64,000 nt of DNA from Spirochaetaceae bacterium (lineage in GTDB: Bacteria; Spirochaetota; Spirochaetia; SZUA-6; Bin103), in the NCBI GenBank assembly GCA_028818385.1, contig JAPPNY010000208.1, positions 8,098 to 72,097 of the forward strand. Reading direction: 5' to 3'. The notes beneath the pieces are model-generated. The model had not been told where the DNA came from. It made no database searches and saw nothing but the letters and a program-made list of their open reading frames with translations. Both the position numbers and the translations under genes were made by a program. Positions 36,999 to 46,280 of the stretch are shown here, piece by piece (the first letter of the stretch is position 1; each line of letters begins with the position of its first letter).

Positions 36999-38444
36999 AT
37001 GTCACTTCGCGTTCGTTACGCCCCGTCGCCGACCGGGCTGCACCACATCGGCGGGGCGCGCACCGCCCTGTTCGCCTACCTGCTGGCGCGCTCCGCCGGC
37101 GGGACCTTCATCCTGCGTATCGAGGACACCGATCGCGCCCGGTTCGATCCGGCCGCGCTGGAGGACATCTACGACACCCTCGGCTGGCTGGGATTGCGCT
37201 GGGACGAGGGACCGAAGGTGGGCGGCCCGCATGGCCCGTACGTGCAGTCGGAGCGGGTCGAGCGCCACCGGGCGGTGGCCGAACGGCTGGTGGATACCGG
37301 CCGTGCCTATCGCTGCTACTGCGATCCCGCACGCCTGGCACGGGTGCGCGAGGCCGGCAGCGGGTACGACCGCCGCTGCCGCGACCTGTCCGCGGCCGAG
37401 CGCCGGCACCACGAAGACCGGGGGACGCCCTCGGTCGTGCGGTTCAAGGTGCCGCTGGACGGCGCAACGCGCTACGAGGATGACCTGCTTGGCTCCATCG
37501 AGCGCCGCAACAGCGACATCAATCCCGATCCCGTGCTGCTGAAGTCCGACGGCTACCCCACGTACCACCTGGCGGCCATCACCGACGATCACGACATGCG
37601 CGTCAGCCACATCCTGCGTGCCCAGGAATGGGTCTCCTCGGCGCCGCTGCACGTGCTGATCTTCCGGGCATGCGGGTGGGAGCCGCCGCGGTACGCCCAC
37701 CTGCCGGTGGTCAACGGGCCGGACGGAAAGAAGCTGAGCAAGCGCCACGGGGCGATGAGCGTCGCCGAGTTCCGCGACCAGGGCTACCTGCGGGAGGCGC
37801 TGGTCAACTACATGGCCCTGCTCGGCTGGTCGCTGGACGGGGAGCGCGAGCTGTTCACCCTGCGGGAGCTGGAACAGGCCTTCAGTCTGGAGCGGCTGAA
37901 CGCCTCCCCCGCGGTGTTCGACGCCGACAAGCTGCGCTGGATGAACGGCACCTACATCCGAGCCCTGCCGCCGGAAGAACTGGCCGGGCGGCTTGCGCCG
38001 TGGCTCGCCACGGCGGGCGCGGCCGACCCGGAGCGGGTGGCGCGGCCGGTCGCCGAGCTGGTCCGCGAGCGCCTGACCGTGCTCGGCGACACGATACCCA
38101 TGGCGGGGTTTCTGTTCGCCACGAAGCTGGACTACGATGGCGGCGCGCTCGTGCCGAAGCGGCTGGACGGGGCGCGGACGGCGCGGGTGCTCGAGCGGGC
38201 GCTCGACTTGGTCGACGCGGCATGCGGCCCGGATGAAGACCGGGCCGAACAGGCGTTCCGCACCGCTGCCGATGAGCTCGGCGTCAAGTTCGGTGACCTC
38301 ATGATGCCGGTGCGGGTGGCGATCACCGGCGCGCGGGTGTCGCCGCCGCTGTTCGGCAGCATGCGGATTCTGGGTGCGGAGACCTGCAGGGACCGGCTGC
38401 GGGCCGCCCTGGTCAAGCTGGACGACCAAACGCCCGACGCGTAA
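36999..38444 (+). CDS. gltX: Glutamate--tRNA ligase
   Basis: Class I aminoacyl-tRNA synthetase charging tRNA-Glu. RYAPSPTGLHHIGGARTALF carries the HIGH-type motif, FILRIEDTDRAR follows, and the KMSKS-type loop is KKLSKRHG at about residue 240. 481 residues. ATG 36999 is used because homology starts at MSLRVRYAPSPTG; upstream in-frame GTG 36975 lies in the promoter. No glutaminyl-tRNA synthetase is seen here, so it may also charge tRNA-Gln. Confidence 0.96.
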   Translation: MSLRVRYAPSPTGLHHIGGARTALFAYLLARSAGGTFILRIEDTDRARFDPAALEDIYDTLGWLGLRWDEGPKVGGPHGPYVQSERVERHRAVAERLVDTGRAYRCYCDPARLARVREAGSGYDRRCRDLSAAERRHHEDRGTPSVVRFKVPLDGATRYEDDLLGSIERRNSDINPDPVLLKSDGYPTYHLAAITDDHDMRVSHILRAQEWVSSAPLHVLIFRACGWEPPRYAHLPVVNGPDGKKLSKRHGAMSVAEFRDQGYLREALVNYMALLGWSLDGERELFTLRELEQAFSLERLNASPAVFDADKLRWMNGTYIRALPPEELAGRLAPWLATAGAADPERVARPVAELVRERLTVLGDTIPMAGFLFATKLDYDGGALVPKRLDGARTARVLERALDLVDAACGPDEDRAEQAFRTAADELGVKFGDLMMPVRVAITGARVSPPLFGSMRILGAETCRDRLRAALVKLDDQTPDA

Positions 38445-38455
38445 CGGGAAGGAAC

Positions 38456-39817
38456 ATGACGCGCACGACACTCGATCGACCTGGACTGGATCAACTGGTA
38501 TCCCTCTGCAAGCGCCGCGGGTTCGTCTACCCGTCGAGCGACATCTACGGCGGCCTCGCCTCCGCGTGGGACTACGGACCGCTCGGCGTGCAGCTCAAGA
38601 ACAACCTGCGCGACCGCTGGTGGCGGACCATGACGCGCGGCGAGCTGCCGGTCGTCGGCCTGGACGCGGCCATCCTCATGCACCCGCGCGTGTGGGAGGC
38701 CTCCGGTCACACCAGCGCCTTCAACGATCCGCTGGTGGACTGCCGCAACTGCAAGGCGCGGTTCCGCGCCGACCATCTCGAGGACCCGGCCGGCCGCTGC
38801 CCGCAGTGCGGGAAGGCGGAGCTGACCGAGGCGCGACAGTTCAACATGATGATGCGCACCACGCTGGGACCGGTGGAGGACGGCGGCGCCGACGTCTACC
38901 TGCGCCCGGAGACCGCGCAGGGCGCCTACGTCAACTTCAAGAACGTGGTGCAGTCCGGGCGCGTCAAGGTGCCGTTCGGGATCGCCCAGGTCGGCAAGGC
39001 GTTCCGCAACGAGATCACCACCAAGAGCTTCATCTTCCGCACGTGCGAGTTCGAGCAGATGGAGATGCAGTTCTTCGTGCATCCGGACCAGGACGAGCGC
39101 TGGTTCGAGCATTGGCGCGAGGCGCGCTTCCGGTACTACACCGACCTGGGCATCGAGCCGTCCCGGCTGCGGCTGCGGCCGCACGGGCCGGACGAGATCG
39201 CCCACTACGCGAAGGTCGCCGTGGACATCGAATACGACTTCCCGATGGGGTGGCAGGAGCTGGAGGGGATCCACAACCGCACCGACTTCGACCTGCGCCG
39301 GCACTCCGAGCTGTCGGGCAAGGACCTGACCTACCTCGACGACGGCAGCTCCGGGGGCGCGCAGGGTGAGCGGTTCGTCCCGTACGTGATCGAGACCGCG
39401 GTGGGGCTGACGCGCACCGTGCTGGCGGTGCTGGCCGACGCCTACGACGAGGACGAGGTGGAAGGGGAGAAGCGTACGGTGATGCGCTTTCACCCGGCGA
39501 TCGCTCCGATCACGGTGGCGGTGTTCCCGTTGCTCAAGAAGGACGGGCTGGCCGAGCTGGCCCGCGAGGCGGCCGCCGACCTGCGCGCCGACCATGACAC
39601 CTTCTACGACCAGGGCGGCGCCATCGGCCGGCGCTACCGCCGCCAGGACGAGATCGGCACGCCGTACTGCGTCACGGTCGACCACCAGAGCAGGGACGAC
39701 GGAACGGTGACCGTGCGGCTGCGCGACTCGATGGAACAGATCCGCGTCCATCGCGACGCGCTGCGGGGGCAGCTCGCCGAGCTGACGGCCGGCTACTCCC
39801 GCGCGGACGGCTCCTGA
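38456..39817 (+). CDS. glyQS: Glycine--tRNA ligase, homodimeric type
   Basis: Class II synthetase of the alpha2 type. LCKRRGFVYPSSDIYGG, a zinc-like cluster C-x2-C…C-x2-C (CRNCKA, CPQCGK), LRPETAQGAYVNFKNV, GKAFRNEITTKSFIFRTCEFEQMEM (read in parts) and the C-terminal anticodon domain (APITVAVFPLLKK) are all present. 453 residues. The stop overlaps the tyrS ATG as TGATG, so translation is probably coupled. Confidence 0.96.
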   Translation: MTRTTLDRPGLDQLVSLCKRRGFVYPSSDIYGGLASAWDYGPLGVQLKNNLRDRWWRTMTRGELPVVGLDAAILMHPRVWEASGHTSAFNDPLVDCRNCKARFRADHLEDPAGRCPQCGKAELTEARQFNMMMRTTLGPVEDGGADVYLRPETAQGAYVNFKNVVQSGRVKVPFGIAQVGKAFRNEITTKSFIFRTCEFEQMEMQFFVHPDQDERWFEHWREARFRYYTDLGIEPSRLRLRPHGPDEIAHYAKVAVDIEYDFPMGWQELEGIHNRTDFDLRRHSELSGKDLTYLDDGSSGGAQGERFVPYVIETAVGLTRTVLAVLADAYDEDEVEGEKRTVMRFHPAIAPITVAVFPLLKKDGLAELAREAAADLRADHDTFYDQGGAIGRRYRRQDEIGTPYCVTVDHQSRDDGTVTVRLRDSMEQIRVHRDALRGQLAELTAGYSRADGS

Positions 39818-41046
39818 TGGACGTGCTGGCCACCCTGACCCGGCGCGGGCTGATCAAGCAGACCACGGATGCGGCGGCGCTTTCCAGGCTGCTGGAGCGC
39901 GATCGGGTCACGTTCTACCTCGGCATCGACCCCACCGGGCCCAGCCTGCACGCCGGCCACCTGGTCGGCCTGCTTGCCATGGCGCATTTGCAGCGCGCCG
40001 GACACCAGCCGGTGCTGCTGATCGGCGGCGCCACCGCCCGCGTGGGCGATCCGTCGGACAAGGACGACATGCGCCCGTTGCTGCCGGTGGAGACCGTCGT
40101 TCGCAACGCCGAGCTGATGCAGCGGCAGGTGGGCCGCATCATCGACCTCGGCCATACCACCGTGGTCGACAACGCCACTTGGCTCGCCGAGCTTGGCTAC
40201 CTGGACTTCCTGCGCGAGATCGGCCCCCGCTTCTCCGTGAACCGGATGCTCGGCTTCGAGACCTACCGCCGCCGCCTGGAGACCGGCCTCTCCTTCCTGG
40301 AATTCAACTACCTGCTGCTGCAGGCGTACGACTTCCTGGAGCTGCACCGCCGCCACGGATGCCTGCTGCAGATCGGCGGCGATGACCAATGGGCGAACAT
40401 CCTGGCCGGCGTCGACCTGATCCGCCGCGTGGAGCGGGTCGAGGCGCACGCCCTGACCTGGCCGCTGGTTACGACCGCGGACGGCAAGAAGATGGGCAAG
40501 ACGGCCGCGGGCGCGCTGTTCCTGGACCCGGAGCTGGTTACGCCGTACCAGTTCTACCAGTACTGGATCAACGTCCCGGACGCCGACGTCGGCACGCTGC
40601 TGACGCTGCTGACGCTGCTGCCGGACGCCGAGGTGGAGGAGCTCGGCGGCCTGCGCGACCGTGCCGTGCTCGCGGCCAAGGAGCGGCTGGCGATGGAGCT
40701 GACCACCCTCGTGCATGGCGCCAAGGAGGCAGAGCGCGCACGCCAGGCCAGCCGGGCGCTGTTCGCCGGCAGCGGAAGCGACAGCGGCGCCATCCCGAGC
40801 TCGCCGCTGGACGCGGCGGAGATGGGGTCCGGCGTCACGCTGGTCGAGTTGCTGGTGCGGGGCGGACTCGCGTCCAGCCGTTCCGACGCCCGTCGGCTGA
40901 TCTCGCAAGGGGGCGCCTACCTCAACGGGCGGCAGTGGACGGACATGGACCGGCCGGTCGCGGCGGCGGACGTCTCGGATGGGGAACTCATCGTGCGCGC
41001 CGGCAAGAAGCGGCACCATCGATTCGTGATCGGGAGTGGTTCCTGA
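39817..41046 (+). CDS. tyrS: Tyrosine--tRNA ligase
   Basis: Class I synthetase. YLGIDPTGPSLHAGHLVG carries the HIGH-type motif, GGDDQWANILAGVDLI binds tyrosine, and KKMGKTAAGALFLD is the KMSKS-type loop. The C-terminal S4 domain is visible (LVRGGLASSRSDARRLISQGG). A 27-bp stretch (40594-40620) of three exact 9-bp repeats encodes TLLTLLTLL. 409 residues. Confidence 0.96.
   Translation: MDVLATLTRRGLIKQTTDAAALSRLLERDRVTFYLGIDPTGPSLHAGHLVGLLAMAHLQRAGHQPVLLIGGATARVGDPSDKDDMRPLLPVETVVRNAELMQRQVGRIIDLGHTTVVDNATWLAELGYLDFLREIGPRFSVNRMLGFETYRRRLETGLSFLEFNYLLLQAYDFLELHRRHGCLLQIGGDDQWANILAGVDLIRRVERVEAHALTWPLVTTADGKKMGKTAAGALFLDPELVTPYQFYQYWINVPDADVGTLLTLLTLLPDAEVEELGGLRDRAVLAAKERLAMELTTLVHGAKEAERARQASRALFAGSGSDSGAIPSSPLDAAEMGSGVTLVELLVRGGLASSRSDARRLISQGGAYLNGRQWTDMDRPVAAADVSDGELIVRAGKKRHHRFVIGSGS
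40594..40620 (+). repeat. Three tandem 9-bp repeats in tyrS
   Basis: ACGCTGCTG three times in a row, encoding TLLTLLTLL in a helical region. Confidence 0.85.
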
Positions 41047-41089
41047 AGGCCTTGGGCCGCCGTCCGGGCATCTTCCCGGCCGGCGAGTC

Positions 41090-41119
41090 TTGACGATCGC
41101 TTCGCCGCACTGGTAGCTT
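41090..41119 (+). promoter_or_regulatory. Promoter of rpsT (leaderless geometry)
   Basis: TTGACG (41090-41095), 18-bp spacer, TAGCTT (41114-41119), 8 nt to the ATG. No SD is present. Confidence 0.7.
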
Positions 41120-41127
41120 GGCTGGCG

Positions 41128-41397
41128 ATGCCCGCGAAACTCTCCGCTGCCAAGCGCCAGCGTCAGAACAGCGCGCGCCGGTTGCGCAACCGCACCGTGC
41201 GCAGCCGCATGCGTACCGCGATTCGATCTTTCGTCGATTCCCTGGACGGGGACCGGTCCGAAGCCGTCGAGCGGCTTGGCCATGCCGTGCGCGCCGTGGA
41301 CAAGGCCGCCTCGAAGGGCGTGGTGCACCGGCGCACGGCCGCGCGTTACAAGCGCCGCCTGGCCGGGCGCCTGCGGCGGCGGTTCGCGGCGACCTAG
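41128..41397 (+). CDS. rpsT: 30S ribosomal protein S20
   Basis: 89 residues, strongly basic, starting MPAKLSAAKRQRQNSARRLRN and continuing with RSRMRTAIRSF and KGVVHRRTAARYKRRL, all typical of S20, which binds 16S rRNA. The ATG is 8 nt from a good -10 box and has no SD, so the mRNA is probably leaderless, unusual for a ribosomal protein gene. HU follows 29 bp downstream with its own SD. Confidence 0.95.
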   Translation: MPAKLSAAKRQRQNSARRLRNRTVRSRMRTAIRSFVDSLDGDRSEAVERLGHAVRAVDKAASKGVVHRRTAARYKRRLAGRLRRRFAAT

Positions 41398-41426
41398 CGA
41401 CGTGCCGGGCCACAAGGAGCGATCTG

Positions 41427-41753
41427 GTGGCGGTTGAGGGGACAGACAGGACGGACCGGGCTGACAAGCTGACCAAGGCGGAGATCATCGAGAGCATCTA
41501 TGCCGAGGTGCCGGTCAGCAAGAAAAACATCCATCGCATCCTGGATCTGTTCTTCGACCAGGTGAAGGGCGGGATCATCGGCCAGCGCGCCGTGGAGTTG
41601 CGTGGCTTCGGCACCTTCGAGCTGAAACCCCGCAAGGGCCGGGTCGCGCGCAATCCGCGCACCGGCGAACGGGTCGAGGTGGAGAACCACGGCGTGGCTT
41701 CGTTCCGCCCGGGACGCGAGTTGAAGGAGCGTGCCTGGTCCAGCCAGGTGTGA
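41427..41753 (+). CDS. HU/IHF family DNA-binding protein
   Basis: 108 residues. After an N-terminal extension (MAVEGTDRTDRADK) comes the HU fold: LTKAEIIESIYAEV, the VELRGFGTFELKPRKGRVARNPRTG arm (read in parts) and a C-terminal strand with FRPGRELKE. It bends and compacts DNA. GTG 41427 has AAGGAG 7 nt upstream. HU and IHF cannot be separated from sequence alone. Confidence 0.9.
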   Translation: MAVEGTDRTDRADKLTKAEIIESIYAEVPVSKKNIHRILDLFFDQVKGGIIGQRAVELRGFGTFELKPRKGRVARNPRTGERVEVENHGVASFRPGRELKERAWSSQV

Positions 41754-41769
41754 CGCCTCCACATTCACC

Positions 41770-43443
41770 GTGGCCGATCTGACCCGGTCGGCCAACCCCG
41801 GCGGCGCGGCACGCCGCTCCACCGGCAAGACGTGGCGGCAGGTGGTCGCCGAGGTCGCCGCGTTGACGGTGTCCGCGGCCCTGTTCGCGTTGTCATTCCC
41901 CAATCCGCTCTCCACGTGGGGGTGGTATCCGCTCGCCTTCGTGGCGCTGGCGCCCCTGTTCTGGGTGATCGGCAGGACACCCTGGAGCCGGGTCGTCCTG
42001 TACGGCGTGTTGTACGGCTTCGGCAGCTACGCCCTATTCAACTACTGGCTGGCGAAGTTCCACGCCTTGGGCCTCCTGTTCGTACCGGCTGTCCACGCGA
42101 TCTACCTGCTGGCGCTGTTTCCGGCACTGAAGCTGGTCACCGACCGATTCCCTCGCCATGCGCCGCTGTGGCAGGCGGTGCTCTGGGTGGCCTACGAATA
42201 CCTGAAGACGCAGGGGTTCCTGGGGTACTCGTACGGCGTCATAGGGTACACGCAGTACCTGTTCGGGCCGCTGGTCCGCTCCGCGGCAGTCGCGGGCGTA
42301 TGGGGCGTTTCGCTCGTGGTGGTGCTTGCCAACAGCTACATCGCCCACCTGGTGGCGGCGCTCCGTCCCGTGCGCGGTGACCTGTGGCGGCGGGCCGTCC
42401 GGTTGCTGCGCGCGCGCCCGCTGGTTCCCGCACTCTGGACGGTGCTGTTCGCGGGATCCGTGGCTTACGGCGCGGCGCTGCCTGCAGACTACGCGGACGC
42501 GAGGCAGTGGAGGGTCGCGCTGGTCCAGCAGAACATCGATCCGCATGTGGGCGGATACCTCGCCTACGAACGCTCCCTGCACATCCTGCTGCGGCAGAGC
42601 CGGCGCGCGCTGGCCGAGGCCCCCGACGCCGTGATCTGGTCCGAGACGTCGTTCGTGCCCGGCATCGACTGGCACACGCGCTACCGCGCGCGCGACCAGG
42701 AGTCGATCAGGAAGTACGAGCTGGTGCGCCAGCTCCGGGCATTCCTGGACGAGCAGACCGTCCCGTTCGTGGTCGGCAACGACGATGGACAGAGAGTGAT
42801 TTCCCCGGAGAGTGGGGAGCCGATGCGCATCGACTACAACGCGGCGCTGCTGTACCAGGGTGGCGAGATCGTCCAGACGTACCGCAAGCTTCACCTGGTG
42901 CCGTTCACGGAGCGCTACCCGGACTGGGGCCCCCGGTTCCTTCACGATCTGCTGAAAGAGGACTTCGACACCCACTTCTGGGAACGGGGCGACGAGTGGA
43001 CGGTGTTCGACGCCGGCGGGGTGCGCTTCTCGACGCCGATCTGTTTCGAGGACACGTTCGGCTACCTGAACCGGGAGTTCGTCAACCGTGGCGCGCAGGT
43101 GATCGTCAACATGACCAACGACTACTGGTCGGAGTCGGTGCCGGCGGAGATGCAGCACTTCGCCATGGCCGTGTTTCGCGCAACCGAGAACCGGCGCAGC
43201 GTGGTGCGTGCCGCCAACAGCGGCATCACCGCCATCGTCGAGCCGTCGGGCCGCATCGCCGCGACGCTGAAGCGCGGAACCGAAGGCGCCCTGATCGGCG
43301 ACGTGCCGGTCTTCGACGAAGCCCGGACGCTCTACTCCCGCGCCGGTGACTGGCTGGGCGTTGCGCTGACCGCAGCGGCATTCCTGCTGATCGCGGGCGC
43401 TCTGGGCGGAGCCGTTCTACGCCGGTGGCGCGATGCGCGTTGA
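41770..43443 (+). CDS. lnt: Apolipoprotein N-acyltransferase, first copy
   Basis: Adds the third acyl chain to lipoproteins in the inner membrane. Multiple helices in the first 250 residues, then a nitrilase-like domain with the catalytic Glu in VIWSETSFVPG, Lys in YRKLHLVPFTERYP and Cys in TPICFEDTFG. A last helix closes the protein. GTG 41770 is used (557 residues); GTG 41731, inside the HU gene, is an alternative. A second lnt lies at 47135-48781. Confidence 0.93.
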   Translation: MADLTRSANPGGAARRSTGKTWRQVVAEVAALTVSAALFALSFPNPLSTWGWYPLAFVALAPLFWVIGRTPWSRVVLYGVLYGFGSYALFNYWLAKFHALGLLFVPAVHAIYLLALFPALKLVTDRFPRHAPLWQAVLWVAYEYLKTQGFLGYSYGVIGYTQYLFGPLVRSAAVAGVWGVSLVVVLANSYIAHLVAALRPVRGDLWRRAVRLLRARPLVPALWTVLFAGSVAYGAALPADYADARQWRVALVQQNIDPHVGGYLAYERSLHILLRQSRRALAEAPDAVIWSETSFVPGIDWHTRYRARDQESIRKYELVRQLRAFLDEQTVPFVVGNDDGQRVISPESGEPMRIDYNAALLYQGGEIVQTYRKLHLVPFTERYPDWGPRFLHDLLKEDFDTHFWERGDEWTVFDAGGVRFSTPICFEDTFGYLNREFVNRGAQVIVNMTNDYWSESVPAEMQHFAMAVFRATENRRSVVRAANSGITAIVEPSGRIAATLKRGTEGALIGDVPVFDEARTLYSRAGDWLGVALTAAAFLLIAGALGGAVLRRWRDAR

Positions 43444-43457
43444 CAGGGGCATGCCGG

Positions 43458-43478
43458 ACGGGATGATGATCATCCCGT
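43458..43478. promoter_or_regulatory. 21-bp dyad over the response-regulator start codon
   Basis: ACGGGATGAT, one central G, then ATCATCCCGT: a perfect 10-bp inverted repeat that ends inside the GTG start (43477). It could be an operator or an RNA hairpin hiding the start. It also contains most of a 9-codon ORF (ATG 43451: MPDGMMIIP, stop 43478-43480) that overlaps the GTG. Confidence 0.6.
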
Positions 43479-44187
43479 GACCGGTGACAAGATCCTGATC
43501 GTCGACGACGAAGCCACGAACGTCGAGATCTTCGACCTGATGCTGTCGAAACTCGGCTTCTCCACGGATACCGCCTCGGACGGGGTGGAGGCGCTGGAGA
43601 AGCTGCCGAGCTTCCGTCCGGCGCTGATCCTGTTGGACAACATGATGCCGCGGATGACCGGTTGGGAGGTGACGCGGAGGATCAAGCACGGTGACGATCT
43701 GGCCGAGTACCGCGACGTGTCGATCATCATGTTCTCGGCGGCCGACGACGTCGAGGACAAGGTGCAGGGACTGGAACTGGGGGTGGACGACTACATCACC
43801 AAGCCGTTCAACTTCACCGAGGTGCTGGCCCGCATGCGCGCCGTACTGCACCGCCGCCATCTGCAGGAGCAGGTGATACGGCGCGAGCATCGGATCGGCG
43901 TGATCGAGTCGCTGAACGAGTCGCTGATCTTCTTCTCCCAACATGTGCGGAGGCCCCTCGAGCAGCAGTTGCGGCTGGTCGACGCCCCGGGAGCCGCGTC
44001 CGCCGAGACACTCGCCGACAGAATCAGGGACGATGCGCGCGCGATCCTCACCAAGCTCGATGCTCTGGAGCAGGAAATCGGGGACCTGCAGCGCCAGGGC
44101 GACGAGCTCAAGGCGGGAGATCTCTCCCTCGACGAGCTCCATCGCCGGCTCGCCGGCATCGCCTCCGCGGGCGTCACCGGCTCCTGA
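43477..44187 (+). CDS. Single-domain response regulator with C-terminal helical region
   Basis: Receiver domain (residues 1-125): acidic DDE cluster at 11-13, phospho-acceptor Asp in LLDNMMP, the conserved Ser in MFSAAD and Lys in DYITKPFNF. No DNA-binding or enzymatic output domain follows; residues 126-236 are helical with coiled-coil character (LDALEQEIGDLQRQGDELK). The output is probably a protein-protein contact. No histidine kinase lies nearby. Next to a bactofilin gene 2 bp downstream, so a role in envelope or cell-shape control is conceivable but unproven. Confidence 0.88.
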   Translation: MTGDKILIVDDEATNVEIFDLMLSKLGFSTDTASDGVEALEKLPSFRPALILLDNMMPRMTGWEVTRRIKHGDDLAEYRDVSIIMFSAADDVEDKVQGLELGVDDYITKPFNFTEVLARMRAVLHRRHLQEQVIRREHRIGVIESLNESLIFFSQHVRRPLEQQLRLVDAPGAASAETLADRIRDDARAILTKLDALEQEIGDLQRQGDELKAGDLSLDELHRRLAGIASAGVTGS

Positions 44188-44189
44188 CC

Positions 44190-44654
44190 GTGCTCGGACG
44201 CAAGAGGCCGGAGCGGCCCAGCTCCGATGCGCCGCCCACGACCTTGTCGGCCGAGACCCAGATGAAAGGACTGCTCCGGTTCGACAGCGTCCTGCAGATC
44301 GACGGCACGTTCGACGGAGAGATCCACTCCGCCGGGCGGCTTCTGGTCGGCGAGAACGGGCAGGTGTGCGCCAAGATCGAGGTGGGGTCAGCGGTGATCG
44401 GCGGCACCGTGCGCGGCGACATCAAGGCGGCCGACAGTGTCGAGATGCTGGCGACTGCCCGAGTGTTCGGCGATGTCGGCACGGCACGGCTGATCGTCGC
44501 CGACGGCGCCGTCTTCGAAGGCGAGCTGGAGATGAGCGGCACGTCCGACAAGCGCGACGCGCGTCCGCGGCCCCGCTTGAGGGATAAGGACGCGGGCCCG
44601 CCTCGCGACCCTGTTGCCTCGGCGGCCTTGACACCGCACTCTCCGCGCGAGTAA
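44190..44654 (+). CDS. Bactofilin (polymer-forming cytoskeletal protein)
   Basis: 154 residues. The central part is a right-handed beta helix pattern of short repeats: [48 protein letters not shown], [20 protein letters not shown] and [11 protein letters not shown]. The N-terminal tail is short and Pro/Ser-rich, the C-terminal tail basic and disordered. Bactofilins organise local peptidoglycan synthesis, often with LytM proteins. GTG 44190 immediately follows the response regulator. Confidence 0.9.
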   Translation: MLGRKRPERPSSDAPPTTLSAETQMKGLLRFDSVLQIDGTFDGEIHSAGRLLVGENGQVCAKIEVGSAVIGGTVRGDIKAADSVEMLATARVFGDVGTARLIVADGAVFEGELEMSGTSDKRDARPRPRLRDKDAGPPRDPVASAALTPHSPRE

Positions 44655-44769
44655 GTTTCCGCAAGCACTCACTCCTTCCCAGCGCCAAGCACGGGGCTGC
44701 GAGAACGCCATTCAGCAGGTACCGGACGGAACGGCCGCGCCGATTCCGCGGGGAGTCCCGGGGAGCAAC

Positions 44770-46254
44770 ATGCCGGAAAAAAGCACAAGCAGACGGTCAC
44801 GATCGCGAAAGAAGCTCAGGATCGAAGTCAAGGACGGCTTCGACGGGGTCGACGGCACCTTGGCCCAACAGGCCGCCGTCGCCCAGGCCGAGCAGGCGGC
44901 CGAGAAGCAGGCGCAGACGTCGGGCAGCGATGGCATCGACGGACTGCGGGGGCCGGTCGACGACGGAACCCCGCGCGAGAAGCTCCTGATCAGCGATGTC
45001 GCCGTCAAGGACCTTCCGGAGCTGCGCAGCCAGGCGGCTGCCATGGGGTTGAGCCCCGAAAGCCTCGTGGGGATGAAGAAGACGGATCTCATCTTCGGCA
45101 TCCTCAAGGAACACACGCATGCCAAGGGTGGCGTGATCTACGCCCACGGCGTGTTGGAGATCCTCCCGGATGGATACGGCTTTCTGCGATCGCCCAACTA
45201 CAGCTATCTCCCGGGGCCCGAGGACATATACGTGTCGCCGTCGCAGATCCGGCGATTCAACCTCAAGACCGGAGACACGGTCCTTGGCCAGATCCGCCCC
45301 CCCAAGGACGGAGAGCGGTTTTTCGCGATGCTGCTCGTGGAGACGGTCAACGACAACCCGCCGGTCGTCGCGCAGAACCGGGTCCCGTTCGACCACCTCA
45401 CGCCGCTGTATCCCGACGAGCAACTGAACCTGGAAACCGCCGACGGCAACCTGGAAACGCGGATGATGAACCTGTTCTGCCCCCTCGGCAAGGGGCAGCG
45501 CGGGCTGATCGTCTCGCCGCCGCGCGCCGGCAAGACCATGCTGTTGCAGCGGGTCGCGAATGCCATCACGGAGAATCACCCCGAGGTCTTTCTGATCGTG
45601 CTGTTGATCGACGAGCGTCCCGAAGAGGTCACCGACATGCAGCGCAACGTCAGGGGCGAGGTGGTTTCCTCCACGTTCGACGAACAGGCCACGCGGCACG
45701 TGCAGGTCGCGGAGATGGTGATCGAGAAGGCGCGCCGCCTGGTCGAGCACAAGCGGGACGTCGTGATACTGCTGGACTCGATCACCCGGCTGGCCCGCGC
45801 CTACAACCAGACCGTGCCGACGTCGGGCAAAATCCTGTCCGGCGGCGTCGACTCCAACGCCCTGCACAAGCCGAAGCGCTTCTTCGGCGCCGCGCGCAAC
45901 GTCGAGCACGGCGGCAGCCTGACGATTGTCGCGACCGGCCTGATCGAGACCGGCAGCCGTATGGACGAAGTCATCTTCGAGGAGTTCAAGGGCACCGGCA
46001 ACATGGAGGTGCGCCTGGACCGCAAGATCGCCGACCGCCGGATCTACCCGGCGATCAACATCAAGCAGACCGCCACCCGCAAGGAAGAGTTGCTGCTGAG
46101 CGATCAGGAGCTGGCCAAGCTGTGGATCCTGCGCAAGGTGCTCGGCCCCATGGACGAGCTGGAGATCGCCGAGCTGTTGATCGAGAAGATGCGCAAGACC
46201 AAGACCAACGACGCCTTCCTGCGCTCCATGAACACCTCGGCCGTCGGCGACTGA
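44770..46254 (+). CDS. rho: Transcription termination factor Rho
   Basis: RNA-dependent hexameric helicase. After a variable 75-residue N-terminus (basic then acidic) comes the Rho N domain, with [21 protein letters not shown] (read in parts) as the primary RNA site, Walker [11 protein letters not shown], Walker [17 protein letters not shown] and the Q-loop/R-loop region. 494 residues, longer than E. coli by the N-terminal extension. The hairpins in this window lack T-tracts, so Rho-dependent termination may dominate. The 115-bp leader contains no recognised attenuator. Confidence 0.97.
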   Translation: MPEKSTSRRSRSRKKLRIEVKDGFDGVDGTLAQQAAVAQAEQAAEKQAQTSGSDGIDGLRGPVDDGTPREKLLISDVAVKDLPELRSQAAAMGLSPESLVGMKKTDLIFGILKEHTHAKGGVIYAHGVLEILPDGYGFLRSPNYSYLPGPEDIYVSPSQIRRFNLKTGDTVLGQIRPPKDGERFFAMLLVETVNDNPPVVAQNRVPFDHLTPLYPDEQLNLETADGNLETRMMNLFCPLGKGQRGLIVSPPRAGKTMLLQRVANAITENHPEVFLIVLLIDERPEEVTDMQRNVRGEVVSSTFDEQATRHVQVAEMVIEKARRLVEHKRDVVILLDSITRLARAYNQTVPTSGKILSGGVDSNALHKPKRFFGAARNVEHGGSLTIVATGLIETGSRMDEVIFEEFKGTGNMEVRLDRKIADRRIYPAINIKQTATRKEELLLSDQELAKLWILRKVLGPMDELEIAELLIEKMRKTKTNDAFLRSMNTSAVGD

Positions 46255-46280
46255 CCGTTCGCGGCCTTATCGCTCGCGGG

